Positions 46,452 to 54,634 of a stretch of DNA of 64,000 bases are shown here, one piece after another; position 1 is the first letter of the stretch, and every line of letters begins with the position of its first letter. The translations under genes and the position numbers were made by a program. This stretch comes from Humibacillus sp. DSM 29435 (GTDB lineage Bacteria; Actinomycetota; Actinomycetes; Actinomycetales; Dermatophilaceae). The DNA is taken from assembly GCF_001758225.1 (NCBI RefSeq), contig NZ_MAST01000052.1:124001-188000 (forward strand), written 5' to 3'. The notes under the pieces were generated by a model, which worked only from the letters and a program-made list of their open reading frames with translations, did not search any database and had not been told where the DNA came from.

Positions 46452-48230
46452 ATGGCTCGTGACTTCACCCAGGTGGGCGTGATCGGACTCGGCACGATGG
46501 GCGCCGGCATCGTGGAGGTGTTCGCCCGCAACGGCATCGACGTCATCGCCGTCGAGGTGAGCGACGAGGCGGTGGAGAAGGGCCGGGGGGTGCTGGCCCA
46601 CTCGACCGACCGGGCGGTGGCTCGCGGCAAGCTGAGCGCCGACGACCAGTTGGCGCTGCACGCCCGGGTGCGGTTCTCCGCCGAGATGACCGACCTGGCG
46701 CAGTGCCAGCTCGTCATCGAGGCGGTGCCCGAGCAGCTGGCCCTCAAGAAGGCGATCTTCGCCCGGCTCGACACCATCGTCGGTGACGACGCCATCCTGG
46801 CCACGAACACCTCGAGCCTGCCGGTCACCGAGATCGCCGTGGCCACGGTCAACCCCAAGCGGGTCGTCGGCATGCACTTCTTCAACCCGGCGCCGGTGCT
46901 GCAGTTCGTCGAGGTGATCAAGACGGTCATCACGAGCGACGAGGTCTTCGAGGAGGTCAAGGCGCTCGCCGAACGGCTCGGCAAGAAGCCGGTGATCGTG
47001 GGCGACAAGGCGGGTTTCATCGCCAACGCCCTGCTCTTCGGCTACCTCAACCACGCCGTGTCGATGTACGAGAGCAAGTACGCGACTCGTGAGGACATCG
47101 ACGCCGCCATGAAGCTCGGCTGCGGCTACCCCATGGGCCCCCTTGCGCTCATGGACCTCATCGGCCTCGACACGGCCTACGAGATCCTCGACACGATGTA
47201 CAAGCAGGGCCGCGACCGGCTGCACGCGCCGAGCCCCATCATCAAGCAGATGGTGAGCGCCGGGATGCGCGGCCGCAAGAGCGGCCGCGGCTTCTACACC
47301 TACGCCGAGCCCGGCGCCTCGCAGGTGGTCCCCGACGCGTTGACGCCCGAGCCGGCAGGGCAGGCGCAGGCCGTGACGCAGCCCGTCCGCTCGGTCGGGG
47401 TGGTGGGGTCGGGAACCATGGCCGTCGGAATCGTGCAGGTCCTGGCGCAGGCGGGCCTGGACGTCGTGTTCGTCGCACGCTCTGACGCGAAGGTCGCCGC
47501 GGTGAGCGCCAAGGTCGCCCAGGGCCTCGAGAAGGCGGTGCAGCGCGGTCGCATGACCGAGCAGGAACGCGACGTTGCCCTGAGCCTGGTGACGGGAACC
47601 TCGCAGCTCGACGACCTCGCCGGCGTCGACCTCGTCGTCGAGGCCGTGGTCGAAGACCTCACGGTCAAGCGCGCGCTCTTCGAGAACCTCGACGAGATCT
47701 GCAGGCCGGGAGCCATTCTGGCGACCACCACGAGCTCGCTGCCGGTCGTGGAGTGCGCGGCGGCCACCAGCAGGCCCGGTGATGTGGTGGGCCTGCACTT
47801 CTTCAACCCGGCCCAGGTGATGCGCCTGGTCGAGGTGGTGCACACGGTCGCCACGGCCGACGACGTTGTGGCCACGGCGGTGGCGCTGTGCGAGCAGATC
47901 GGCAAGCAGGCCGTCACCTGTGGCGACCGGGCCGGGTTCATCGTCAACGCGCTGCTCTTCCCCTACCTCAACGACGCCATCAAGATGCTCGAGGCCAACT
48001 ACTCGACGGCCGACGACATCGACACCGCCATGAAGACCGGTTGCGGCCTGCCGATGGGCCCGTTCGAGCTGCTCGACGCGGTGGGACTCGACGTCTCGCT
48101 CGCGATCGAACGAGAGCTCTACCTCGAGTTCCGTGAGCGCGGTTACGCCCCGGCCCCGTTGCTCGAGCACCTGGTCAGGGCCGGCTACCTCGGTCGCAAG
48201 ACCGGCCGTGGGTTTCGCACCCACGCCTGA
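46452..48230 (+). CDS. tandem-fused 3-hydroxybutyryl-CoA dehydrogenase
   Basis: 592 residues made of two complete 3-hydroxyacyl-CoA dehydrogenase units (about 1-285 and 300-592). Each has a Rossmann loop (VGVIGLGTMGAGI and VGVVGSGTMAVGI), the active-site histidine (GMHFFNPAPVLQFVEV and GLHFFNPAQVMRLVEV) and a C-terminal helical domain with GCGYPMGPLALMD or GCGLPMGPFELLD. Members with this double architecture convert acetoacetyl-CoA and 3-hydroxybutyryl-CoA. In this window it links the thiolase and Ccr steps of the ethylmalonyl-CoA route. The second loop has Ala for the third Gly, so coenzyme preference may differ between halves. Confidence 0.9.
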   Translation: MARDFTQVGVIGLGTMGAGIVEVFARNGIDVIAVEVSDEAVEKGRGVLAHSTDRAVARGKLSADDQLALHARVRFSAEMTDLAQCQLVIEAVPEQLALKKAIFARLDTIVGDDAILATNTSSLPVTEIAVATVNPKRVVGMHFFNPAPVLQFVEVIKTVITSDEVFEEVKALAERLGKKPVIVGDKAGFIANALLFGYLNHAVSMYESKYATREDIDAAMKLGCGYPMGPLALMDLIGLDTAYEILDTMYKQGRDRLHAPSPIIKQMVSAGMRGRKSGRGFYTYAEPGASQVVPDALTPEPAGQAQAVTQPVRSVGVVGSGTMAVGIVQVLAQAGLDVVFVARSDAKVAAVSAKVAQGLEKAVQRGRMTEQERDVALSLVTGTSQLDDLAGVDLVVEAVVEDLTVKRALFENLDEICRPGAILATTTSSLPVVECAAATSRPGDVVGLHFFNPAQVMRLVEVVHTVATADDVVATAVALCEQIGKQAVTCGDRAGFIVNALLFPYLNDAIKMLEANYSTADDIDTAMKTGCGLPMGPFELLDAVGLDVSLAIERELYLEFRERGYAPAPLLEHLVRAGYLGRKTGRGFRTHA

Positions 48231-48291
48231 CCGCGCGCCGTCCGGCCCGTCGACCTGACGGCATCCGTGCGCTTGCTGGTCTGGCGCAGAC

Positions 48292-48353
48292 CCACCGAGA
48301 AACCGACAAGGCCCGGTGACTGCAGTCAGAGGTCGTTGTCGGTTTCCCGGTGG
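48292..48353. terminator. large inverted repeat with nested palindrome after the dehydrogenase gene
   Basis: Arms 48292-48309 and 48336-48353 match at 17 of 18 positions. Inside the 26-nt spacer is TGACTGCAGTCA (48317-48328), a perfect 12-nt palindrome. It lies 61 nt after the dehydrogenase stop and 9 nt before the next -10, so it may terminate or regulate. An A-stretch in the left arm is matched by TTT in the right. Confidence 0.65.
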
Positions 48354-48361
48354 GTTGCCGT

Positions 48362-48367
48362 CAGACT
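48362..48367 (+). promoter_or_regulatory. -10-like CAGACT, predicted leaderless start
   Basis: CAGACT ends 6 nt before ATG 48374. Confidence 0.5.
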
Positions 48368-48373
48368 GGGGGT

Positions 48374-48682
48374 ATGCCGTCACGTCGTCGCCCGAGCAAG
48401 CACGCCCGGACGCACGTGCCGCTCGACGTCACCCGCATCCAGGGCGGAGCGACCCACGAGGAGTCGTACGCCGGCAGCCGATGGACCGTGCGCTCGGTGA
48501 CCGGCGCATCGGCAACGCGGCCCTACCTGTGCCCCGGCTGCCAGCAGGACATCGCGCCCGGGCTCGCGCATGTCGTGACCTGGCCGGCTGATGGGGTCGG
48601 CGGCCTCGGTGACCGTCGACACTGGCACACCGGATGCTGGCAGCGACGCGACGCCCGGCCCCCCGGAAACGCCTACCGCTGA
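48374..48682 (+). CDS. small conserved protein with zinc-ribbon-like motif
   Basis: 102 residues. A basic start (MPSRRRPSKHARTHV) precedes a region with CPGCQQDI, then HVVTWP and RHWHTGCW, so Cys-x2-Cys, His and His/Cys could bind one zinc. It resembles short uncharacterised actinobacterial proteins sometimes annotated as ATP/GTP-binding, but no P-loop is present. ATG 48374 is chosen over the GTG at 48350 because of the -10 spacing. Function unknown. Confidence 0.6.
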   Translation: MPSRRRPSKHARTHVPLDVTRIQGGATHEESYAGSRWTVRSVTGASATRPYLCPGCQQDIAPGLAHVVTWPADGVGGLGDRRHWHTGCWQRRDARPPGNAYR

Positions 48683-48760
48683 GACTCACCCCGGCTCACT
48701 GAACGCTGAGTTCGGTCACAGGTTGGGGCTGGGCTGGGGTTGGACCGAGCCGGGCGGCGA

Positions 48761-50086
48761 TCAGTGCTGTCGCTGGCGGGGGACGAGCACCTCGTCGTAG
48801 AGCAGCAGCAGACCGGCGGCCACCGGGATGGCCAGCAGGGCGCCCACGATACCGCCGAGCGTGCCACCGATCAGGGCGGCCACGACCGTCAGCACTCCGG
48901 GAACCGACACGGTGCGCTGCATGATGCGCGGCATCACGGCGTAGTTCTCGATCTGCTGGTAGATCACGAAGTAGACGATCACGATGAGGGCCTTCTTCGG
49001 TTCGTCGAAGAAGGCCACCAGGGCCACGACCGAGGCGCCCAGCGTGGCACCGACCATCGGAATGAGGCCGAGCAGACCGACGGCCACCGCCAGCACGGCG
49101 GCGAAGCGCAGGTCGATGAGGGTCATCATGATCCAGGCGAAGAAGGCGTTGATCGCGGCCACGCACACCTGCCCGATGGCGTACGAACCGACCCGGCGCA
49201 TGATCTCCTCCGACAGAGACATGAACCGGGGCCGGCGGCTGGCCGGAACGAGCGAGTAGGCCCCGTGCTTGATCGAGGGCAGCGAGGCCAGGAAGTAGAG
49301 CGTCAGCACGAAGACGGTCAGCACGCCGAACACTCCGGAGAGGATCACCTTGCCGATGTCGAGCACCCCACCGAAGACCCCGACCCAGAGGTTGCCGTCG
49401 GCCACCCGCTTGTCGACCTCCTCCTGGATCTTCGCGATGACCTGGTAACGGTGGTCCATGTCCTGCACCCACGGGTTCTTCAGCAGGTCGCTGAGAAAGC
49501 CGGGCGCGTTGTTGGCCAGCTCGGTGGACTGCACAGCCACGGGTGGGATCACGACCCACAGGATGAGGGCCAACACCCCCAGCGCACCGAGGGAGACGAT
49601 CGCGACCGACCAGCCCCGGGCCAGGCGCCGACGGGTCAGGGCCTCGACGAGGGGGTTGAGCGAGAGGGTCAGGAAGAACGAGATGACGAGCAGCGTGATG
49701 ACGGTGCCGAGCTGGCCGATCGCCTGCACGGCGGCGTAGGCCACGAGCACGCCGAGCGCCCCGACGAAGCCCACGAAGAAGGGTGACTGACGGTTGAGGG
49801 GGTTGCCGGCGGTACCGAAGTCGCGCCTACTGCCGGTTCGCGACCTGACGCCCTGGCGAGGGTCGGTCTCGGCTGCCGGTGACTCCCCGTCCGGCGCGTC
49901 TTCCTCGGGCACCGAAGGCATTGGGGTGGACCCGTCGAGGGGCAGCGTGCTCTCGAGCAGGTTGTGGGCCAGCTGCTCGTCATCAGACAGGATCTGCTCG
50001 ACGTCTCCGAGGTCGCGAGAGCGCAGCTGCCGCATTCTCTCGCGCTGCGCTCGCCGGTAGTCGAGCAGGCGTCCCCAGATGGCCAC
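48761..50086 (-). CDS. AI-2E family transporter
   Basis: 441 residues. About 100 polar N-terminal residues precede seven or eight membrane helices. The family core is visible: an amphipathic periplasmic section around WVQDMDHRYQVIAKIQEEVDKR (in outline), ILSGVFGVLTVFVLTLYFLA and the conserved GLIPMVGATLGA and IYQQIENYAVMPRIM segments. Substrates across the family include autoinducer-2 and sodium; this one cannot be assigned. It starts at GTG 50086 with a TAGGCT -10 six nt upstream. Confidence 0.82.
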   Translation of the reverse strand: MAIWGRLLDYRRAQRERMRQLRSRDLGDVEQILSDDEQLAHNLLESTLPLDGSTPMPSVPEEDAPDGESPAAETDPRQGVRSRTGSRRDFGTAGNPLNRQSPFFVGFVGALGVLVAYAAVQAIGQLGTVITLLVISFFLTLSLNPLVEALTRRRLARGWSVAIVSLGALGVLALILWVVIPPVAVQSTELANNAPGFLSDLLKNPWVQDMDHRYQVIAKIQEEVDKRVADGNLWVGVFGGVLDIGKVILSGVFGVLTVFVLTLYFLASLPSIKHGAYSLVPASRRPRFMSLSEEIMRRVGSYAIGQVCVAAINAFFAWIMMTLIDLRFAAVLAVAVGLLGLIPMVGATLGASVVALVAFFDEPKKALIVIVYFVIYQQIENYAVMPRIMQRTVSVPGVLTVVAALIGGTLGGIVGALLAIPVAAGLLLLYDEVLVPRQRQH

Positions 50087-50092
50087 CGGGCG

Positions 50093-50098
50093 AGCCTA
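50093..50098 (-). promoter_or_regulatory. -10 TAGGCT, predicted leaderless start
   Basis: Minus-strand TAGGCT ends 6 nt before GTG 50086, with a spacer almost identical to that of the epimerase gene at 52118. Confidence 0.55.
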
Positions 50099-50184
50099 CG
50101 CGAGAGCAGGGACCGGCATCCGGTACCGACACCTGGCCGCGATCGGCGTCGCCCTCGCACCCCACCGGCCAGAGGCCGCTCCGG

Positions 50185-51525
50185 TCAGGCGTCGCAGAAC
50201 CGGTTGATGGCCACTTCGATCGTCGCCCGCTTCTCGGGGTCGGTGACACCGAGCCCCGGCTCGGGTGCGAGCACGAGCACGCCGACCTTGCCCTGGTGGG
50301 CGTTGCGGTGCACGTCGAGCGCCGCCTGCCCGACCAGCTCGAGCGGGTAGGTCTTCGACAGCGTGGGGTGGATCAGGCCCCGTCTGACCAGCTCGTTTGC
50401 CTCCCACGCCTCGCGGTAGTTGGCGAAGTGCGAGCCGACGATCCGTTTGAGGTTCATCCAGAGGTAACGGTTGTCGTACTCGTGCATGTATCCCGACGTC
50501 GAGGCGCAGGTGACGATGGTGCCGCCCTTGCGTGCGACGTAGACGCTGGCGCCGAAGGTCTCACGGCCCGGGTGCTCGAAGACGATGTCGACGTCGTAGC
50601 CCCCGGTGAGCTCGCGGATGCGCCGGCCCAGGCGCTTCCACTCGCCGACGTCCTGCGTGGTGCCCTCGGCGTTCCAGAACCGGTAGCCCTCGGTGCTGCG
50701 GTCGATGATGAGCTCGGCTCCCATCGTCCGGCAGATCCGGGCCTTCTCGGGCGAGGAGACGACACACACCGGCGTGGCGCCACTGGCGAGGGCCATCTGG
50801 GTGGCGTAGGAGCCGAGGCCGCCGGAGGCGCCCCAGATGAGCACCCGGTCGCCGAGCTTCATGGCGGCGCCGTTGCGTGAGACGAGCTGTCGGTAGGCCG
50901 TCGAGTTCACGAGACCGGGCGCCGCGGCCTCCTCCCACGTCAGGTGGGCCGCCTTGGGCATCAGCTGGTTGCTCTTGACGATGGCCAGCTCGGCCAGGCC
51001 GCCGAAGTTGGTCTCGAAGCCCCAGATGCGTTGCTGCGGGTCGAGCATCGTGTCGTTGTGGCCCTCGGCGTCTTCGAGCTCGACCGAGAGACAGTGCGCG
51101 ACCACCTCGGTGCCGGGCTTCCACTTCGTCACGCCGGGACCGGTGCGCAGCACGACACCCGCGAGGTCCGAGCCGATCACGTGGTAAGGCAGGTCGTGGC
51201 GCTTGGCGAAGGTGGAGGTGCGGCCATAGCGCTCGAGGAAGCCGAAGGTGGGCATCGGCTCGAAGATCGAGGTCCAGACGGTGTTGTAGTTGATCGCACT
51301 GGCCATCACGGCGACGAGGGCCTCACCCGGAGCGAGCTCGGGCACCGGGACGTCGTCGATGTGCAGCGACCGGCGTGGGTCCTTCTCGCAGGTCGCCATC
51401 CCCTCGAACAGGCCGACCTCGCTCTTGTGGACGGTCACACCCCGATAGGTCGCAGGGATCGGCAGTGCGGCGTAGGTCTCGGGGGAGCGGTCGCCGCTGA
51501 GGATGGCATCGCGGATGGCCTGCAT
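50185..51525 (-). CDS. ccr: crotonyl-CoA carboxylase/reductase
   Basis: 446 residues, an NADPH- and CO2-dependent enzyme making (2S)-ethylmalonyl-CoA from crotonyl-CoA. The medium-chain dehydrogenase nucleotide loop is WGASGGLGSYATQMA. All four residues known to hold CO2 in the Kitasatospora enzyme are present: Asn81 (SAINYNTVW), Phe170 and Glu171 (WGFETNFGG), and His366 (VGSHFANYREAW). This predicts true carboxylase activity rather than simple reductase activity. AAGGA precedes the ATG. It is upstream of the AI-2E gene but 100 nt apart. Confidence 0.96.
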   Translation of the reverse strand: MQAIRDAILSGDRSPETYAALPIPATYRGVTVHKSEVGLFEGMATCEKDPRRSLHIDDVPVPELAPGEALVAVMASAINYNTVWTSIFEPMPTFGFLERYGRTSTFAKRHDLPYHVIGSDLAGVVLRTGPGVTKWKPGTEVVAHCLSVELEDAEGHNDTMLDPQQRIWGFETNFGGLAELAIVKSNQLMPKAAHLTWEEAAAPGLVNSTAYRQLVSRNGAAMKLGDRVLIWGASGGLGSYATQMALASGATPVCVVSSPEKARICRTMGAELIIDRSTEGYRFWNAEGTTQDVGEWKRLGRRIRELTGGYDVDIVFEHPGRETFGASVYVARKGGTIVTCASTSGYMHEYDNRYLWMNLKRIVGSHFANYREAWEANELVRRGLIHPTLSKTYPLELVGQAALDVHRNAHQGKVGVLVLAPEPGLGVTDPEKRATIEVAINRFCDA

Positions 51526-51668
51526 GGCGGTCCTTACGGTTGCACGGTGATCGGACGTGTCCCACCGAAGGTAGTGACTCCGCGGTAGGTCGCGGCGGCC
51601 GGTGTTAGCCGCCCCACACGGTGACCTGGGTCACGAACCGATCGCGCGCTCCGAGCCCTCAGCGGTGC

Positions 51669-52118
51669 TCAGCCGAGCTGCGGTGCAGGCGCGGCCGGTT
51701 CGACCAGCTCGACCAGCACGCCACCGGCATCCTTGGGGTGGATGAAGTTGACCCGGCTGTCGCTGGTGCCCCGCCTGGGCTCGTCGTAGAGCAGGCGCAG
51801 GCCCCGGTCGCGCAGCGTGGCGCAGACTGCGTCGAGGTCGACCACCCGGTAGGCCAGCTGCTGCAGCCCAGGGCCGGAGCGGCCGATGAACTTCGCGATC
51901 GTCGAGTCGGGGCGCAGTGGGGCGAGCAGCTGGATGCACGGCCCGCCCGCGGCCGGGTCGCCCACGCCCATCATGGCCTCGCGCACCCCCTGCTCCTCGT
52001 TCGTCTCCTCGTGCAGCAACGTCAGGCCGAAAGCGTTCTCGTAGAACGCGATCGCCGTGTCGAGATCGGCGACTGCGATGCCCACGTGGTCGATGTGCGT
52101 GAAGAGTGTTTCGCTCAT
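51669..52118 (-). CDS. mce: methylmalonyl/ethylmalonyl-CoA epimerase
   Basis: 149 residues, a VOC/glyoxalase-fold enzyme that inverts C2 of (S)/(R)-methylmalonyl-CoA or ethylmalonyl-CoA. Expected metal ligands His11 (THIDHVGIAV), Gln63 and Glu137 (VLVELVE) are present. The usual second histidine (GLHHxA) is replaced by Gln (PGLQQLAYRV, Gln86/Gln87), a variant I associate with actinobacterial members. Leaderless start at ATG 52118 (TAGGCT, 6 nt). It is divergent from the thiolase gene. Confidence 0.9.
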   Translation of the reverse strand: MSETLFTHIDHVGIAVADLDTAIAFYENAFGLTLLHEETNEEQGVREAMMGVGDPAAGGPCIQLLAPLRPDSTIAKFIGRSGPGLQQLAYRVVDLDAVCATLRDRGLRLLYDEPRRGTSDSRVNFIHPKDAGGVLVELVEPAAPAPQLG

Positions 52119-52124
52119 GGGGCG

Positions 52125-52130
52125 AGCCTA
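52125..52130 (-). promoter_or_regulatory. -10 TAGGCT, predicted leaderless mce start
   Basis: TAGGCT then CGCCCC (6 nt) then ATG 52118 on the minus strand. Confidence 0.55.
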
Positions 52131-52265
52131 CGGACCATGGAGGGGTCGAACCAGACCCCACCGTCTGGATGCCGTGTGCGCTTGGTCATGCGCTGATCGG
52201 ATGCCCTCTCGGCCACGATTAGAGTGGAGGCACACCCTTTCCGAGCACGTTGGAGGCCTGCCACC

Positions 52266-53474
52266 ATGACCACTGCTGACCGACCGGTATCGGTGATCGT
52301 CGCCGGTGCACGCACCCCGATGGGTCGTCTGCTCGGGTCGCTCAAAGACTTCTCGGGCTCTGACCTCGGCGGCTTCGCCATCAAGGGCGCCCTCGAGAAG
52401 GCGGGAGTCACCCCCGACCAGGTCGAGTACGTGATCATGGGTCAGGTGCTCACCGCGGGCGCGGGCCAGATCCCGGCCCGACAGGCAGCGCACGCGGCCG
52501 GCATCCCGATGACGGTCCCGGCCATCACCATCAACAAGGTGTGCCTCTCGGGTCTCAACGCGATCGCCATGGCCGACCAGCTCATCCGCGCCGGCGAGTT
52601 CGACGTGGTGGTGGCCGGCGGTCAGGAGTCGATGACCAACGCCCCGCACCTGCTGGAGAAGTCACGCCAGGGCTTCAAGTACGGCGACGTGACGATGCAC
52701 GACCACATGGCCTTCGACGGCTTGTGGGACGCCTTCACCGATGAGGCGATGGGGCTGCTCACCGAGCGCGCCAACCAGGGCGATCAGGCCTTCACCCGGG
52801 AGGAGCAGGACGAGTTCTCGGCCCGCAGCCACCAGCTGGCCGCGAAGGCCTGGAAGGACGGTCTCTTCGACGACGAGGTCGTAGCGGTGTCGATCCCGCA
52901 GCGCCGCGGTGAGCCGGTCATCTTCAAGAGCGACGAGGGAATCCGCGCTGACACCACGGCGGCCACGCTTGCCGGTCTCCGCCCGGCCTTCTCCACGGAC
53001 GGCACCATCACGGCCGGGTCTGCCTCGCAGATCTCCGACGGGGCGGCTGCGGTCGTCGTGATGAGCAAGGCGAAGGCGCAGCAGCTGGGCCTGACGTGGC
53101 TGGCCGAGATCGGGTCGCACGGTGTGGTCGCCGGCCCTGACTCCAGCCTTCAGCAGCAGCCTGCGCACGCCATTGCCAGGGCGTGCGAACGGGAGGGCAT
53201 CGTGCCTGCCGACCTGGACCTCGTCGAGATCAACGAGGCCTTTGCGGCCGTCGGCCTCGCCTCCACCAAGAGCCTGGGTATCGACCCTGAGCGCGTCAAC
53301 GTCAACGGCGGCGCCATCGCACTCGGTCACCCGATCGGCATGTCGGGTGCCCGGCTCGCCCTGCACCTGGCGCTGGAGCTGAAGCGTCGTGGTGGGGGCG
53401 TCGGAGCGGCCGCGCTCTGCGGTGGTGGCGGTCAGGGCGATGCCCTGATCGTTCGGGTCCCGAAGACCGACTGA
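52266..53474 (+). CDS. acetyl-CoA acetyltransferase (thiolase)
   Basis: 402 residues. It condenses two acetyl-CoA to acetoacetyl-CoA, the entry step of the ethylmalonyl-CoA route. The acyl-accepting cysteine is in [11 protein letters not shown], and the deprotonating pair is in [17 protein letters not shown] and [17 protein letters not shown]-like [11 protein letters not shown] opens the protein. Unlike most neighbours it has a leader: a -10 TAGAGT at 52220-52225 and GTTGGAGG about 10 nt before ATG 52266. Confidence 0.94.
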   Translation: MTTADRPVSVIVAGARTPMGRLLGSLKDFSGSDLGGFAIKGALEKAGVTPDQVEYVIMGQVLTAGAGQIPARQAAHAAGIPMTVPAITINKVCLSGLNAIAMADQLIRAGEFDVVVAGGQESMTNAPHLLEKSRQGFKYGDVTMHDHMAFDGLWDAFTDEAMGLLTERANQGDQAFTREEQDEFSARSHQLAAKAWKDGLFDDEVVAVSIPQRRGEPVIFKSDEGIRADTTAATLAGLRPAFSTDGTITAGSASQISDGAAAVVVMSKAKAQQLGLTWLAEIGSHGVVAGPDSSLQQQPAHAIARACEREGIVPADLDLVEINEAFAAVGLASTKSLGIDPERVNVNGGAIALGHPIGMSGARLALHLALELKRRGGGVGAAALCGGGGQGDALIVRVPKTD

Positions 53475-53488
53475 CCGTCTCGTCTGTC

Positions 53489-54538
53489 GTGTCCCATCCC
53501 GACCACCGTGCCGAGGGCGTCACCGGCGGGCACCGCGCCGTCGACGTGGTCACGTTGGTGGCCCGGGTCACGGAAGGTTCGCCCCGCGCTGTGGCCCGGC
53601 TCATCTCCCTGGTCGAGGATGCCCACCCGGCGCTGCGCGAGGTGATGGCCGGGCTGACGCCGCACGCCGGCTCGGCCTGGGTCATCGGCCTGACCGGGCC
53701 ACCGGGGGTGGGCAAGTCGACGATGGCCTCAGCTCTGGTGACCGCTCTCCGTCGGCGTGGGCTGCGGGTGGGGGTGCTGGCCGTCGACCCCTCCTCGCCC
53801 TTCTCCGGGGGCGCACTGCTCGGCGACCGGGTGCGGATGGAGACACACACCCTCGACCCTGGTGTCTACATCCGGTCGATGGCCACGCGCGGTCGGCTCG
53901 GCGGCCTGGCGTGGGCGACCCCTCAGGCGGTCAGGGTGCTAGATGCGGCCGGCTGCGACGTGGTGCTCGTCGAGACCGTCGGGGTGGGCCAGAGCGAGGT
54001 CGAGGTCGCGGGGTTGGCCGACACCACCGTGGTGCTGCTCGCACCGGGCATGGGCGACGGCATCCAGGCGGCCAAGGCCGGCGTCCTCGAGATCGCCGAC
54101 GTGTTCGTCGTGAACAAGGCCGACCACGACGGTGTCGACGCCACGGTGCGCAACCTGCGGCACCTGGTCTCGCTGGGGGAACGCGCCACGGGCGAGCGCT
54201 GGCTTCCGCCGGTGTGCCGAACCACGGCAACCCTCGGCACGGGTGTCGACGAGCTCGTCGCTGCCCTCGACGCGCACCGGGCGTTTCTCGAGACCGACGG
54301 TGCCCTGCGCCGCGGTCGTGAACGCCGGGTGGCCGACGAGATCGAGCAGATCGCGATGGCGTCGGTGCGTGCCCGGTTCGCCGAGGCCGGCGGCCGGGCC
54401 GCTCTGCCCGCCCTCGCGGCCGAGGTCGTCGAGGGTCGAACCGATCCGTACACTGCCGCCGATCTGCTTCTCTCACAAGTGAATTCCGGCATGGAAGACT
54501 CGGTCGGCCGGGCTGAGGGTGCGACCTCCGGTCGGTGA
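53489..54538 (+). CDS. meaB: methylmalonyl-CoA mutase-associated GTPase MeaB
   Basis: 349 residues, a G3E-family P-loop GTPase that protects and reloads B12-dependent mutases. Walker A is GPPGVGKST, switch regions are DPSSPFSGGALLGDRVRM (in outline) and VETVGVGQSEVEVA, and the base-recognition motif is NKAD. It starts at a GTG 14 nt after the thiolase stop, so the two form an operon. It is the presumed partner of the mutase at 42464, 10 kb away, an unusual separation since the two are often adjacent. Confidence 0.93.
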   Translation: MSHPDHRAEGVTGGHRAVDVVTLVARVTEGSPRAVARLISLVEDAHPALREVMAGLTPHAGSAWVIGLTGPPGVGKSTMASALVTALRRRGLRVGVLAVDPSSPFSGGALLGDRVRMETHTLDPGVYIRSMATRGRLGGLAWATPQAVRVLDAAGCDVVLVETVGVGQSEVEVAGLADTTVVLLAPGMGDGIQAAKAGVLEIADVFVVNKADHDGVDATVRNLRHLVSLGERATGERWLPPVCRTTATLGTGVDELVAALDAHRAFLETDGALRRGRERRVADEIEQIAMASVRARFAEAGGRAALPALAAEVVEGRTDPYTAADLLLSQVNSGMEDSVGRAEGATSGR

Positions 54539-54622
54539 CGCTCACGACAAGAGGCGCCGGCACGTCACCGAGAGCGGTGGCGTAAGCCGGTAAACCTGTT
54601 GTGGGCAGACCGGGCGCGGTGT

Positions 54623-54628
54623 CACCGT
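54623..54628 (+). promoter_or_regulatory. -10-like CACCGT, predicted leaderless start
   Basis: CACCGT, six nt CAGGAG, ATG 54635. The AGGAG directly abuts the ATG and is too close to act as a Shine-Dalgarno, which favours the leaderless reading. Confidence 0.45.
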
Positions 54629-54634
54629 CAGGAG

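Noticed and set aside
46140-48383. 747-residue minus-strand ORF opposite the hydroxybutyryl-CoA dehydrogenase
   Set aside because: Shadow of a certain tandem dehydrogenase. It also runs across nucS and intergenic DNA.
51526-52265. Cobalamin riboswitch upstream of B12-related genes
   Set aside because: I looked for a B12-box and a long structured leader before mce, ccr, the mutase and the adenosyltransferase. Leaders are short or absent and no such element is visible.
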